Assembly (NCBI GenBank): GCA_951217055.1
Contig: OX578280.1
Span: 10,790,271-10,854,270, forward strand
Direction: 5' to 3'
Source of the DNA: Gerris lacustris
Taxonomy: Eukaryota > Arthropoda > Insecta > Hemiptera > Gerridae
Length of the DNA stretch: 64,000 bases
Part shown: in pieces, positions 11,983-22,621 of the stretch
Layout: each line of letters opens with the position of its first letter
Numbering within the stretch: the stretch's first letter is position 1
Notes under the pieces: generated by a model
What the model saw: the letters and a program-made list of their open reading frames with translations, nothing else
Told to the model about the DNA's origin: nothing
Databases searched by the model: none
Position numbers and translations under genes: made by a program

Positions 11983-12028
11983 CTCGTCGGGCGGAGTTCG
12001 GCCGTAGGCCGAACGACGACCCGGCGAG
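11983..12028. other. GC-rich hairpin, copy 3, at the array edge
   Basis: Core unchanged at 11996-12014. The higher-order repeat ends right after CCCGGCGAG, so the hairpin marks the array boundary. Confidence 0.75.
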
Positions 12029-12120
12029 TATGTTATATAGAGATAAATAAAATATAATTTTCATATAATTATAAATGATGGATAACTAAAAGGTGAAATA
12101 CGTTGTAGTCAATGTTACAT

Positions 12121-13485
12121 TTAACCCGTAACTGGTGAGGTGCTTTTTACGTTACTTAACTGGTGAGGTTGGGTTACAGATACCCAGAACTTTCCCCCCT
12201 CTCAGCAAAGTTACTAGTTGGGATAAATAACAAATAGCTGCATATAGTATTAAAAGTAACTTTAATTTATAATCTAAAACAATTCTTTGCACAAAAAAAC
12301 TAAATGGGGTCAACAAATAAGAAAAGTAAAAAAAAAAAAATAATAATAAAAGTACGATACAAATTTTGTTTATTGTTTTATTTAAATAATTTTAATTAAA
12401 TTAAAATTATGAGGAAATATTATTATATTTATGAAATTTAATGTTAACACTAATAAAACAATTAAAAATTAAATCGTTATTTTATAAAAACAGTTTTTAC
12501 TGTACAAATTACATAGTTAATAAAAATTGGTAAGGCGTGAATCTCACCTAAAAAGGGTTTCGTTGGTATTGTGAACACAAAATTAGTAAGGGGGAGGGGA
12601 GACAAGTTTTGATTTTTTTTTGACAAAATGGCGCGCAAAATTAAATGTTAACATCAAGTGTTATACATTTTTGAAATCTACTCTTCAATACCTTTCATTT
12701 GATACCCCACTCAAAATTAAAAAAAATCAAAAAAATTGGATAATATGAATTATCCGCCATCTTGGATTTCCAGTAAATCAGATCAAATTGATAATCTTAT
12801 TTTTTCTATGGCCCAGCAGAATGCACATTTTGCATATTTTTCTATATTTTTAGTAACAGCGGAAATACGATTTTAGGGGGGGGGGGGGGACACGCAAAAT
12901 TTCGATGTTTTTTGACAAAATGGCGCTGAAAATTAAGCACTATCCCTAAGTGGTATATATATTTCTATTCTACTCTTCAATACCTTTCATTTGATACCCC
13001 ACTCAAAATTTAAAAAAAATCTATTTTTTTCGCGACGTGAATTATCCGCCATTTTGAATTTGAAGAGCTGATAATTTTGAGTTCGCTATATTTTTCCTGT
13101 GTGCGCGTCAAAACTATCTTTTATACTGGAAAGTTTCACGTTTTTATCTTTTTTGGTTCAAAAGTTATTGGAACCGTACAGAGTGACAGACAGACACAGG
13201 AACGAAACTATAAGGGTTTCTTTTTTTTGGTTTTACCAACGAAACCCTAAAAAATAGTAACTTAATTGGTGAGGTTGGGTTAAGGAATACCCCGAATTTC
13301 TGGAAATAGCCCAAAAAACAAAACAACTCACGTTTATCGCAACCTAAGATCTTCAAACCAACAGACAATAAACTGATTTGAAGGTACATGAGAAGACAAT
13401 GGTCCCACCCTAACCCTCTAGTAATAATTTATCAACAAAGTATTGCATGGGTATCTCACACCCAACCTCACCAGTTACGGGTTAA
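12121..13485. mobile_element. piggyBac-like non-autonomous element (TTAA flanks)
   Basis: The ends are TTAA-CCCGTAACTGGTGAGGT (12121) and ACCTCACCAGTTACGGG-TTAA (ends 13485): a ~17-bp perfect TIR starting with CCC, flanked by TTAA, the arrangement typical of piggyBac-superfamily elements. Subterminal GGTGAGGTTGGGTTA copies lie near 12163 and 13271. No transposase frame is visible. An F6 element (12554-13248) is nested inside, so the original length was nearer 670 bp. Assignment to piggyBac rests on TIR and TTAA only. Confidence 0.8.
12554..13248. mobile_element. F6 TIR element nested in the piggyBac-like element
   Basis: TIRs are AGGGTTTCGTTGGTA (12554) and ACCAACGAAACCCT (ends 13248). Inside, a ~290-bp module beginning TGACAAAATGGCGC (near 12622 and 12911) occurs twice. 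Each copy contains TACTCTTCAATACCTTTCAT and GAATTATCCGCCAT. A poly-G run lies at 12877-12889, and GACAGACAGACACAGG precedes the right end. Partial F6 ends occur at 50200-50317 and 56513-56560. No coding capacity. Confidence 0.8.
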
Positions 13486-13771
13486 GACGTTTCGAACCTG
13501 TCAAAGGTCATTTTCTGTCATGGTTTTATTATTCTGCTAATAGAATTATAACAGTAATTAACATTTTTGAGACAATTACTTTTTTAAAAAATTAAAAATA
13601 ATAACGTTGATAGGTTCTTTTCTTCTAATACGAGTATATTAAAATAAAATCTATGAATGATATTGTCTAAAACTGAAACCAAATGATTATATTATAATAT
13701 ACCTATTATATGTTGGACAATAATTAATTAATAAGTTAATTATAAAAAAAAAACATATTTTTGATTTTAAA
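13486..13771. other. Unique AT-rich DNA
   Basis: No gene, repeat or motif that I can support. Confidence 0.5.
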
Positions 13772-14054
13772 ACAAGCTTTTATTCATATTCTTCTCAGCA
13801 AACATTTTCATTTGATACCCATATCATGGGCGTGCTTAAAAAATAACTAGTCCGCCATCTTGGGCAGTCCACCATATTAGATTTAGAATGACGTCACTTA
13901 GCTAATCATGCATTGTCATCCAAACTAAACGTGTATGCAACATTTCAATGCAATCGGTTGAGGATAACTGCTTTAAAATTCAGTTGCAAGATTTGACCGA
14001 TCATACATACATATATACATACATTCAAACATTGCAAGTTAAATAAAAGCTTGT
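13772..14054. mobile_element. Short TIR element (ACAAGCTTTTATT)
   Basis: ACAAGCTTTTATT at 13772 is the inverse of AATAAAAGCTTGT ending at 14054. The interior has CCGCCATCTTGG, CAATGCAATCGG and an ATACATACAT stretch. About 283 bp with no coding sequence. It could be a MITE or the tail of a longer retroelement with fortuitous inverse ends. Confidence 0.55.
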
Positions 14055-14213
14055 AAAAATACAAAACATTCCTCTTTATGTCAAATAAAAATTATTAAAA
14101 ATTGTCTCCATAAAAGAGCGTCAAGTGGAGATTTATTTTAAAAAAAAATATATATTTGAATATAAATTAATTAGTTTAAAATTTAAAATAACAAAGCGTT
14201 AATGTAACAATGA
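14055..14213. other. Unique AT-rich DNA
   Basis: Spacer between the TIR element and the first F1 copy; nothing recognised. Confidence 0.4.
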
Positions 14214-14829
14214 TAAAAAATCGGTCCGAGACACCTCAGACAAACTTTCTCATATACGAGTTCATAATTACTTAGCCAATGTTTTCCGTTTATTAGTTTT
14301 CGTAAGTAAGTTTAATTATTATTGAAATTTATATAAAAAAATTTACCATAAAAATAACTTCTCCAGGGCGGGGAATCGAACCCGGGCTCTCTCCGTCCAC
14401 GTTTTAAGCTATTTTCTCCAGAACTAGATTTTTCCTGGGAAAACGGTTTATATCGTTAAATTCGTATTAAAATGGACTACATTTTAGAATTTTTTAATAA
14501 AAATCGTCGGAACCGTTTTCGTGAAATACATTTTTTTTCACGTTTTTTTCAGAATTTTTGGGGGGTAGCGTCCCCCAAATTTGGAGCTTAAATTTATTTC
14601 TCGATTTCGCCTCGGGGTATGATTTTTCTGAACATGTATGCCAAATTTCGTCAAAATCGGCCCAGTAGTTTAAGCTCCAGGCGTCTGCACATACGACAGA
14701 CGACAGACAGACATTTTTTAAAAACCACTTTTTTGGACTCAGGAGACCTCAAAACGTGTAAATCCATCAAAATCTCAAAATCGAATTTTCACGCCATCAC
14801 AATACTTTCTCTTTATATAAGAAAGTAAA
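14214..14829 (-). mobile_element. F1 dispersed repeat, near full length
   Basis: Inverse of the copy at 54660-55228. Read on the minus strand it starts with the CTTTCT...AGAAAG terminal hairpin and ATTGTGATGGCG. It continues through ACGTTTTGAGGTCTCCTGAG, a GTCTGTCTGTCG stretch, CCGATTTTGACGAAATTTGG and a B-box-like GGGTTCGATTCCCC (complement near 14371), and ends in TTTGTCTGAGGTGTCTCGG and a T-run. No open frame. A pol III-type SINE origin is plausible but the A box is missing. Confidence 0.75.
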
Positions 14830-15187
14830 AATCGGTCCGAGACAACTCAGACAAACTTTCTCAAATACGAGTTCATAATTACTTAGCTCAGTTTTTTCAG
14901 AGTTTTTGGGGGGTAGTCGTCCCCTAAATTTGGAGCTAAAATTCATTTCTCGATTTCGCCTCGGTGTAGTATTTTTCTGAACATGTATGCCAAATTTCGT
15001 CAAAATCGGTCCAGTAGTTTAAGCTCCAGGCGTCTGCACAGACGATAGACAGACAACAGACGACAGACATTTTTTAAAAACCACTTTTTTGGACTCAGGG
15101 GACCTTAAAACGTGTAAATCCATCAAAATCTGAAAATCGAGTTTTTGCGCCATCACAATATCTACATTCTCTTTGTAGGAGAAAGTA
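14828..15187 (-). mobile_element. F1 dispersed repeat, internally deleted copy in tandem
   Basis: It restarts with the same AATCGGTCCGAGACAACTCAG end immediately after the previous copy, then jumps from TTCATAATTACTTAGC to TTTTTTCAGAGTTTTTGG. The B-box part is therefore deleted. The remainder matches the first copy closely to the GAGAAAGTAG end. Confidence 0.75.
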
Positions 15188-16028
15188 GGAGAAAAAATAA
15201 TAATAAATAAATATATAAACTCCAACATTGTTTAATATAATAGGGTGGTATAAAATGTAATTACATTCTGAAATTTTTAAAAATATCTATAATATAATAG
15301 GATCTATCACCGAGATTCTCTTCTGAATTTGATTTCTTTAAATTTTGATTTAATATATGATAATAAAATAGGCAACTTACTTCTTAATGGCTGTTTTCAT
15401 ATTAGCTTAACTAGGTATTTTATGTGAGTCATTTATGGGGGTAATTTTGTTTTATATACCTTCTTAAAATTCAGTTTGACTCGTTTATCTAGTTCAAAAA
15501 TACTTGATGTATTCAGTACAAGGCCAAATATATCCTTACTTTTACTTAAAAATAGAAAAATATAATTGGTGTTATTGCACAACTGTTTTATATATTCGGT
15601 AAGCAGTTATGCCAACTTAACAATTTCTTGTATAAAATATAGTTATTTTTTATCCTAAAATACAATAAGTTATATTGATTAGTATATATATTATATATAC
15701 TAGCCGTCAAATAATATTGTATTACACTATGACCAAGAATGGAATTCGCATTAAAAAATTAGTATCGATATACAGTTATAACATACAAATAAATATTAAA
15801 CTGGATTGGGTTGTCATGAAACAAGAAGTGATAATAGCTATAATTTATTAGCGAGTCATGCAGATAGCACAAATCGATTGAGTGGGGTGGTGCGTGTTGC
15901 TTTAACCATACCTTTATTCACTTCTACAACTTACCTTTACAAACAAATATAAAATAAAAACTCTACAGTGTTGCCATAATTCGGTTATCTAGAGATCTGC
16001 TGAGTGCTACAGAATAAATTAATATTGC
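15188..16028. other. Unique AT-rich DNA
   Basis: Includes short AT-rich stretches and a few TATATA runs near 15690. No gene or repeat that I can support. Confidence 0.5.
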
Positions 16029-17287
16029 TTATAGTCCAGGCAAATTAGTAAAAAAACAGCAATTGGAGGAAATAATTTATAAAGTTTTGAGACTTTTAGA
16101 AAACATTTTTAAGGGGTGTAATAGTAAGAAACAGTAAAGTTCCCCCCTCTTGAGGGGGCGCGTCCCCCCTTCCTCCTCCTTAAACCCCAAAATTTACTTA
16201 TTTTTCACTTTTTACGCCAAACGGTTTATTTTTTGAAGAGAAGTGTTTTTACCAAAATTATTCCTCACATAATTCTGCACATAAAAGGTCCTATGCATGT
16301 TTGAAGTGGGACATACCGTTTTCGAGATATTGTAGTTGGATAGAGATAAAACGTATTTTTGCGAACCAAGATATCTAAAAAAAACAACACATCCGATTTG
16401 AATGGAATTTGGATGGTAGGTTATAATTACCCCATTGTTGATCCCATATAAGTTTCAACCTTCTGCTATTATTATTGTATCCTCCACATGCGCACAAACA
16501 TACATTTATTTAGACCTATATCTTCAAAAGTACTCAACTGATTATTATGAAATTTTGATGGTTTGTCGAAAGTAGCCCGCCGATAGCCTCAAATTGATTT
16601 CAACCATATGCGCTTTTTACATTTTCTAAATTGGTTCCCTTTCTGTTTGTCGGTTGATCAATTTTTTGTCTGCCTGTTATGAATTAAAGAATAAATTTAT
16701 CAAAATGTAAAAAGCGCATATGGTTGAAATTAATGTGAGGCTATCTGCGGGCTACTTTCGACAAACCATCAAAATTTCATAATAATCAGTTGAGTACTTT
16801 TGAAGATATAGGTCTAAATAAATGTATGTTTGTGCGCATGTGGAGGATACAATAATGGGCGCAGAAGGTTGAAACTTATATGGCATCAACAATTGGCTAA
16901 GTATAACCTACCACCACAATTTCATTAAAATCAGATGCGTTGTTTTTTAGATATCTTGGTTCGCAAAAATACGTTTTATCTCTATCCAACTACAATATCT
17001 CGAAAATGGTATGTCCCACTTCAAACATGCATAGGTCCTTTTTTGTGCAGAATTATGTGAGGAATAATTTTGGTGATAACACTTCTCTTTAAAAAATAAA
17101 CCGTTTGACGTAAAAAGTGAAATATAAGTAAATTTTGGACTTTAAGGAGGGGGAGGGGGGGACGCGCCCCCTCAAGAGGGGGGAACTTTACTGTTTCTTA
17201 CTACTACACCCCTTAAAAGTGTTTTCACAAAGTTTCAAAACTTTATAAATTATTTACCCTATTATTCCTAATTTTCCTGGACTATAA
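16029..17287. mobile_element. 1.26-kb foldback (long inverted repeat)
   Basis: The left arm 16029-16625 (starts TTATAGTCCAGG) and right arm 16702-17287 (ends CCTGGACTATAA) are inverse copies with small differences, around a 76-bp loop. The arms contain GTTCCCCCCTCTTGAGGGGG near their outer thirds and F2-like sequence near the loop (CAACCTTCTGC, TGCGCTTTTTACATTTT). No transposase. It can be read as a foldback transposon or as a head-to-head F2-containing duplication. Confidence 0.9.
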
Positions 17288-17452
17288 TTTTTTAGAAATG
17301 ATAGAGGGCACTTCAATAAACATATGTCATTAATTAAACTAGTGTCCGGAAATATCTCGGTGTCAAGATATACTAGAAATGTTTAGAAACAATCTTTATT
17401 AAAAAATGTGTTGTTACTTAATAAATTTAAACATTATAAGTTAAGGAACATT
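17288..17452. other. Unique spacer
   Basis: Nothing recognised. Confidence 0.4.
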
Positions 17453-18172
17453 TTAACTGCATCAAACTGTATAAAAATTATTCGAAGTTACGACTGCCAT
17501 TTTCGGTACAATACTGCATCAAAATTGATAAAAATTGTTCGAAGTTATGATCGCCATTTTCGGTACCATACTGCATCAAGCTTGATAAAAATTGTTCGAA
17601 GTTACGATCGCCATTATCGGTACATTACTGCATCAAACTTGACAAAAATTGTTCGAAGTTACGGTACCGCCATTTTCGGTACAATACTGCATCAAACTTG
17701 ATAAAAATTGTTCGAAGTTACGATTTCTATTATCGGTACAATACTGCATCAAACTTGACAAAAATTGTTCAAAGTTACGACCGCCATTTTTGGTACAATA
17801 CTGCATCAATCTTGATAAAAATGGTTCGAAGTTACGACCGCCATTTTTGGTACAATACTGCATCAAACTTGATAAAAATTGTTCGAAGTTACGATCGCCA
17901 TTATCGGTACATTACTGCATCAAACTTGACAAAAATTGTTCGAAGTTACGGTACCGCCATTTTCGGTACAATACTGCATCAAACTGTATAAAAATGGTTC
18001 GAAGTTACGATCGCCATTTTCGATACAATACTGCATCAACCTTGATAAAAATTGTTCGATGTTACGATCGCTATTTTCGATACAATACTGCATCAAACTG
18101 TATTAAAATTGTTCGAAGTTACGACCGCCATTTTCGATACAATACTGCATCAAACTGTATAAAAATTGTGTA
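17453..18172. repeat. 57-bp satellite, about 12 copies
   Basis: The unit contains ACTGCATCAAACTTGATAAA, AATTGTTCGAAGTTACGAYC and GCCATTTTCGGTACAAT. Period is 57-58 bp; two units carry a 2-base insert giving ACGGTACCGCC. Since 57 is a multiple of three, long frames stay open on both strands, but these are a by-product of the repeat. The array ends in GTGTATTCGACTGC. Confidence 0.95.
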
Positions 18173-19204
18173 TTCGACTGCTTAATTCTTCGATATAGCG
18201 GACGTTCACGGATATCGTCAAACGCTCAATTTGCTTTGCTTCGTTAGCATTACCGTAAACTGCTCCCGTAGGCAATATGCATGTCTGCTAATTCAATAGT
18301 TGTAAAAATTATGAATTTTAGATCAAACACTAATTTATCTAATAAAGACTAATTTGAGTCACCGTAAAATGACAACTACGAAAATAGTTGATGATAGTAT
18401 GTCACTTAATAGCTTAGTTAGTCAAATATTACTCCAAATCAAAGAGGTCTCCTATTAAGTGACAAACTAACATCAACTTGATTTTTGGTCTACTAACTAA
18501 TTTTGTACTCAGGATTATAAAAATTATATTGCCCACTAAAATGTACAGGACATGGCCGCGCTTAAGCAGTTTACTTTATTTTTTCACTGTTTTCAATTAT
18601 TCAATTACAAGAATCCCGAACATTACATTTCCGTTTCTATTTCAAAAGTTCATCAGTTTTAACGCTAATTCGATCCTGGAAAGGCGACTCTTTTTCATGC
18701 CATTCCAATTCCACTGTTTCTGATCAAATTAATTTTTATGTGTGACTAAATTAACCTATATTTTATTAATGATGAAAATCAAACATGTAATTATATTAAA
18801 ATTATTGAAGGGTGTCTTAAATTCGATGGTGTTTAATATGAAATGTTTTTAAAGAATTTGATTTTCAACCTCATATACAGTAGAATACATTTATATTAAA
18901 CTCTGAGGGGGGGGGGGGGGGCTTTTTACTCGACAGCTTTTATTTATTCTACCAAATAAAGGGTGGAATTATAACAACTTATATTCTGGTTACGTTCCTA
19001 TTTAAATATGAAAATATACTCATATGCAAATTAGCCTATATTTCCATATAAAGCCAATGTAAATACCAACTTTCTATGCTTTTATACATAAAAAACATTT
19101 TTGTTCGTATGAGTTTGGATTTGGGCGAATATAAATAAACTAAATTAGAAATTCTGACTAAAACCAAATGTATTTTTAACCATTAAGCTAAAGAATATTA
19201 TTGT
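18173..19204. other. Unique AT-rich DNA with a poly-G run
   Basis: A G-run of ~15 lies at 18906-18920. TGTCACTTAATAG near 18400 and the inverse CTATTAAGTGACA near 18450 form a short imperfect inverted repeat. An 81-codon open frame (18478-18723, +) resembles no family I know. No supported gene. Confidence 0.5.
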
Positions 19205-19435
19205 TCTTACATTCTACAAACTATGCATCCAATCTGTCTGTCAGTCAGTAACGTTTACGTGTCGGACGATAACTTGAGTAAAAGATGACCAATTTAGTTG
19301 AAATTTGGTATACGGTATACATCTTCCTTTTACTAATGCTCAGGCTACGTTCGTTATCCGTCGTAAGATTTCGCACGCAACGCTCTCGTAAACGTGAGCT
19401 TCAAATGTAAAATTGTAATTTCAGGACAGGAAAAG
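19205..19435 (-). repeat. F2-related fragment
   Basis: GAAATTTGGTATACGGTATA, TTCGTTATCCGTCG and GCAACGCTCTCGTAAACG correspond to the F2-like stretch at 29870-30010. Strongly diverged. Confidence 0.5.
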
Positions 19436-20685
19436 ATTCTATCATAATCAATTCGATGAGAATAACATTATTTTCAAATATATTTTTTTATTAAAACTAA
19501 CATCGACACTGCCAATGAAGTGATAAAGATCGTTAAAACTATTTAAGTGGATCTAAACGTTTAAAAAAGAGAGAACAACGTTTTTACCCATATATTACAT
19601 TCTACCGTAACGATATTAATAAACTCTTCATATGCATCGTCCAAAGCACAATTGAAACAAGCATGTAAAATTTCAATTTGATACACGCTGAAGTTTTTGT
19701 GCAGCGAAGTGATAAATTTTATAATAGCTGAAATGGAATGACCGGGATGTGTAGGTGAGTTAAGGAATAGTAGAAAAACTCTTCTTCCCCACTACGCGGC
19801 TCTCTATTGCAATCATATTCTTCAACTATCAACTCATCATGATTAACTGTATCTAGGTAATATGTATTGCATTACGTTCGCTTTAATGATAGAGCCATGC
19901 GATGACTAGTTATTAGTTATAACACTTTTGTGCTGAAGTAAACTTAAGCACTTCTATCGGCGAAATGTAGTACTAAAATGAATACAAATGAAAACCAATC
20001 TACCTTCTATTACATTCTAACTTCCTATCACTACATTTAAAAGCGACACATTTTTCATGTTTTTTGCGTCAAAGAAATTTCTTCAGTAACCCAGAGCTAA
20101 AACATAATCTATGTTAAAAAAAATCCTCATCAGGATTCTATCTATGGACACAGACACGTGTATATGATGTATATGGAGAGCCTCCATTTTCTTTTATCTT
20201 CATTAACATTACTCGTAATTGAGCTAGCTCCTACTTAAAATGCAGTAAACAGGACGTATTTCTTGATTATCTATGCTACAGCGTTTTTTAGACTCAACTT
20301 ATTTTCTTTTTCTGTTATCCCTTTAAGAACTAATGACGATTTATTATTAAGTTTATGCTACTTAATATGACGAACGTAGGCTTGAAAAAGTTCAAGCAGG
20401 AAAGATGTTTTTTTTTTTTTTAATTAAAAAAAATTATTTTTGCACTGTAATCTTAACCATCATTATAATGATCATTAGAATTCAATCGAAGTAGAAACTA
20501 ACAATTATCAGAGAGATGTTATTAATTTATATTAGAATTTAAAATCGAATCGCAAAAGGAGAAAAAAAAAATTAGTGTTTGAAACAGAGACAAACTTCTT
20601 CATAAATTTTTTTTTGATAAGCTATTTCTTTTTAGTTTTAGCTCCACATTTCTACAAAGATAAAATAGAGTATTAAAAAAGTCGA
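19436..20685. other. Unique DNA, nothing recognised
   Basis: 1.25 kb with no long open frame and no repeat that I can support. It lies between two opposite-facing F2-related fragments. Confidence 0.5.
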
Positions 20686-20850
20686 TAATCGAAGAACGGA
20701 TAACGTTGTCCAACGAACTCATGCTGGGCATTGGTAAAATAAGCAAGTTTACCTAATTTCAACTAACTCGGTTATCTTTTACTCAAGTTATCGGCATCGG
20801 TAGATTTCGTGACGTTTGGTTTTGTGACGGTGATTTTTTTTTCGGATTCA
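20686..20850 (+). repeat. F2-related fragment, opposite orientation
   Basis: GGATAACGTTGTCCAACGAA, GGGCATTGGTAAAATAAGC and ATCTTTTACTCAAGTTATCG are the inverse of sequence in 19205-19435 and 29870-29990. Confidence 0.55.
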
Positions 20851-21372
20851 CTCCCGGGCTCCAGAACGAGCCATAAGGAACTTCGTTCCAAAAAATCAAA
20901 AATCCGTTTGGCTTAAAACAAAACTAATAACTGGGAAATCCCTAAATGTAGGATGATAAATCGTATTACCGAAAAGGGTTTGAGATCTATAGGGGAGTTA
21001 TGAAGGCACGCATCAGTTCACATTTCATCCCCATAATCCTCTAGTTCATATCTAATAATTCGTTTTTGTTCCTCTCATCAAATTGTTCAGTTATTTTGAG
21101 CATGTCATACACCATTGTTCTAATACTTAAAATCCCATTGTCCCTAAGTCTCTTTAAACTTGCAAATTATTCTAGAATATTCCATAATCTGTTGTAGTAT
21201 ATTGTAAACAATAAAATCAACCCAATCCGCAAATGCTTTTATTTATAAAAATTTATAGTAAACAGCGATACTACATCATATAAAACATTTCAAACTTTTA
21301 TCCAATTAAGAGATTTGTAAATCAAATAAATAAATACGAGCATATTTATTTTATCTGGTGATTTTTGTATAT

Positions 21373-21376
<4 letters not shown>
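20851..21376. other. Unique DNA
   Basis: Nothing recognised apart from short A/T runs. Confidence 0.4.

Positions 21377-21410
<34 letters not shown>
21377..21410. repeat. Poly-A run (34)
   Basis: Uninterrupted A-run, possibly a retroelement tail. The sequence 5' of it (21180-21376) has no recognisable coding part. Confidence 0.9.
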
Positions 21411-21412
<2 letters not shown>

Positions 21413-21695
21413 TTGTTATGAAAAAAGTATGTTTTTTATCAAGGAGGCTGTGGTTTTTCTCCGTATATATAGGTGTTGACGCGTGAGAATTTTTCAGTCG
21501 TTGTTTAGATGTTTTACGGTGAGTTTAGGTCTTGGGTTAGTATTTATTGTGTGTAGTAGCTTCTTAGTTTTTTCCGTTTTGACCGTCATGAGTGTTTGTT
21601 TTTTAGGCCCCAGAAGAAGGTTTTAAGTAAAAACCGAAACGTCGGGATTGTAACATAGTGACGATTTTTGTGACCGAAACCTAAGTTTTGTTTGT

Positions 21696-21700
<5 letters not shown>
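21411..21700 (+). mobile_element. Possible Penelope-like retroelement end (low confidence)
   Basis: Contains CAGAAGAAGG-TTTTAAGTAAAA-ACCGAAACGTCG (21611-21644). The hairpin GGTTTT/AAAACC sits between a CTGAWGA-like and a GAAAC box, the layout of a degenerate hammerhead core as reported in Penelope-like elements. A GTGAGT at 21519 and TTTTTTAG before 21607 would fit intron borders. No reverse transcriptase or GIY-YIG frame is present, so this could simply be a fragment of another retroelement. Confidence 0.3.

Positions 21701-21701
<1 letters not shown>

Positions 21702-21743
<42 letters not shown>
21702..21743. repeat. (TA)n microsatellite
   Basis: About 21 TA units. Confidence 0.95.
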
Positions 21744-21749
<6 letters not shown>

Positions 21750-22334
21750 CAGAGACGAAGACAATTCCTGGGCAGAAATCCGCTTAACCAGAAAACCTTT
21801 CTTTGGTTTTTAATTTGAATGCAATTGCAAAATATTATTATCAAATGATCGAAACTTTTTTGCGAAATAAACTGATATATGCGCCTCTCAAATGTAATTA
21901 TGAATTTTGTTTTTCAAATTTCAAACTTATTTAACTGAATTTTTATACAAAATTTCATTGAAACAGTACCTATATTTCAGTCTTTCCACTGTTGCAAATG
22001 TTAGAGAATAGATAGAAAATAGATAAAAATTTTAGAGGGGCAATTGCCCAGGTGCCCGCACCATCTTAATACTTCGATAATAGGTCAAATAGGTTTATAG
22101 GTCTATAATACGTTAAAAATGGCAAATATTTAAAAAGTTTTACTTTATTTTCGGTAGCAATCAATTTATTATTTTAGTTCACAAATCTGTCAAGAGAATG
22201 CGTCGGAGTCTTCTCTGCCTCAAAACAGGTGTCCTTTTAAAAATCCCACAGAACTACTTAAACATTACATTTTCCGATCCCATTTTTCCACTTATTTTAT
22301 TTTCTTGTATGATAATTTAATAAAAATTCTTAAT

Positions 22335-22337
<3 letters not shown>
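21744..22337. other. Unique AT-rich DNA
   Basis: No gene or repeat that I can support. Confidence 0.45.

Positions 22338-22371
<34 letters not shown>
22338..22371. repeat. Poly-A run (34)
   Basis: Second uninterrupted A-run. It is followed at 22372-22450 by the inverse of CTGAAGAAG...TTTCGAAACATG, a module resembling that at 21611-21644 but on the other strand. Confidence 0.9.
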
Positions 22372-22373
<2 letters not shown>

Positions 22374-22450
22374 AACAATATTGCAACCAGAATTTTATAT
22401 TAATAATAATTAACTAACATGTTTCGAAATGTTATGTCTTCTTCAGTGTT

Positions 22451-22621
22451 AAAGGGCCGGTTAAACAGGAAGCGGACTGTCCGCCACGGACTGGATCTGT
22501 CCACCGCGGACAGATTCCTTCTGTTTGACAAGGATAATGGAAAATAACAACCCACAGAGTCCTCCGCGGACCAAATACTTGTCCGCCGCGGACAGTCCGC
22601 TTCCTGTGTGACCGGGCCTTT
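22451..22621. mobile_element. 171-bp MITE with 6-bp target duplication
   Basis: The left end AAAGGGCCGGTTAAACAGG and the right end CCTGTGTGACCGGGCCTTT form a ~40-bp imperfect TIR that includes GCGGACTGTCCGC. AGTGTT flanks both sides (22445-22450 and 22622-22627). The interior is rich in CCGCGGAC. No coding sequence. Confidence 0.85.

Larger units (their letters stand above)
9235..12028. repeat. Higher-order tandem repeat, unit 3 (2.8 kb, truncated)
   Basis: Same start as units 1 and 2, but it stops exactly at the end of the GC-rich hairpin (12028); the following ~210-bp junction segment is absent. The insertion site of the unit 1 element is empty here too (near 9713). The minisatellite is shortest in this unit. 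The piece 11760-11880 (a second poly-C run and CCTGTTCCAATC) is particular to this unit. Confidence 0.9.

Noticed and set aside
18478..18723. 81-codon hydrophobic plus frame as a membrane protein
   Set aside because: Low-complexity F/I/L content is expected from AT-rich DNA, there is no known domain, and no transcript or homology support can be seen.
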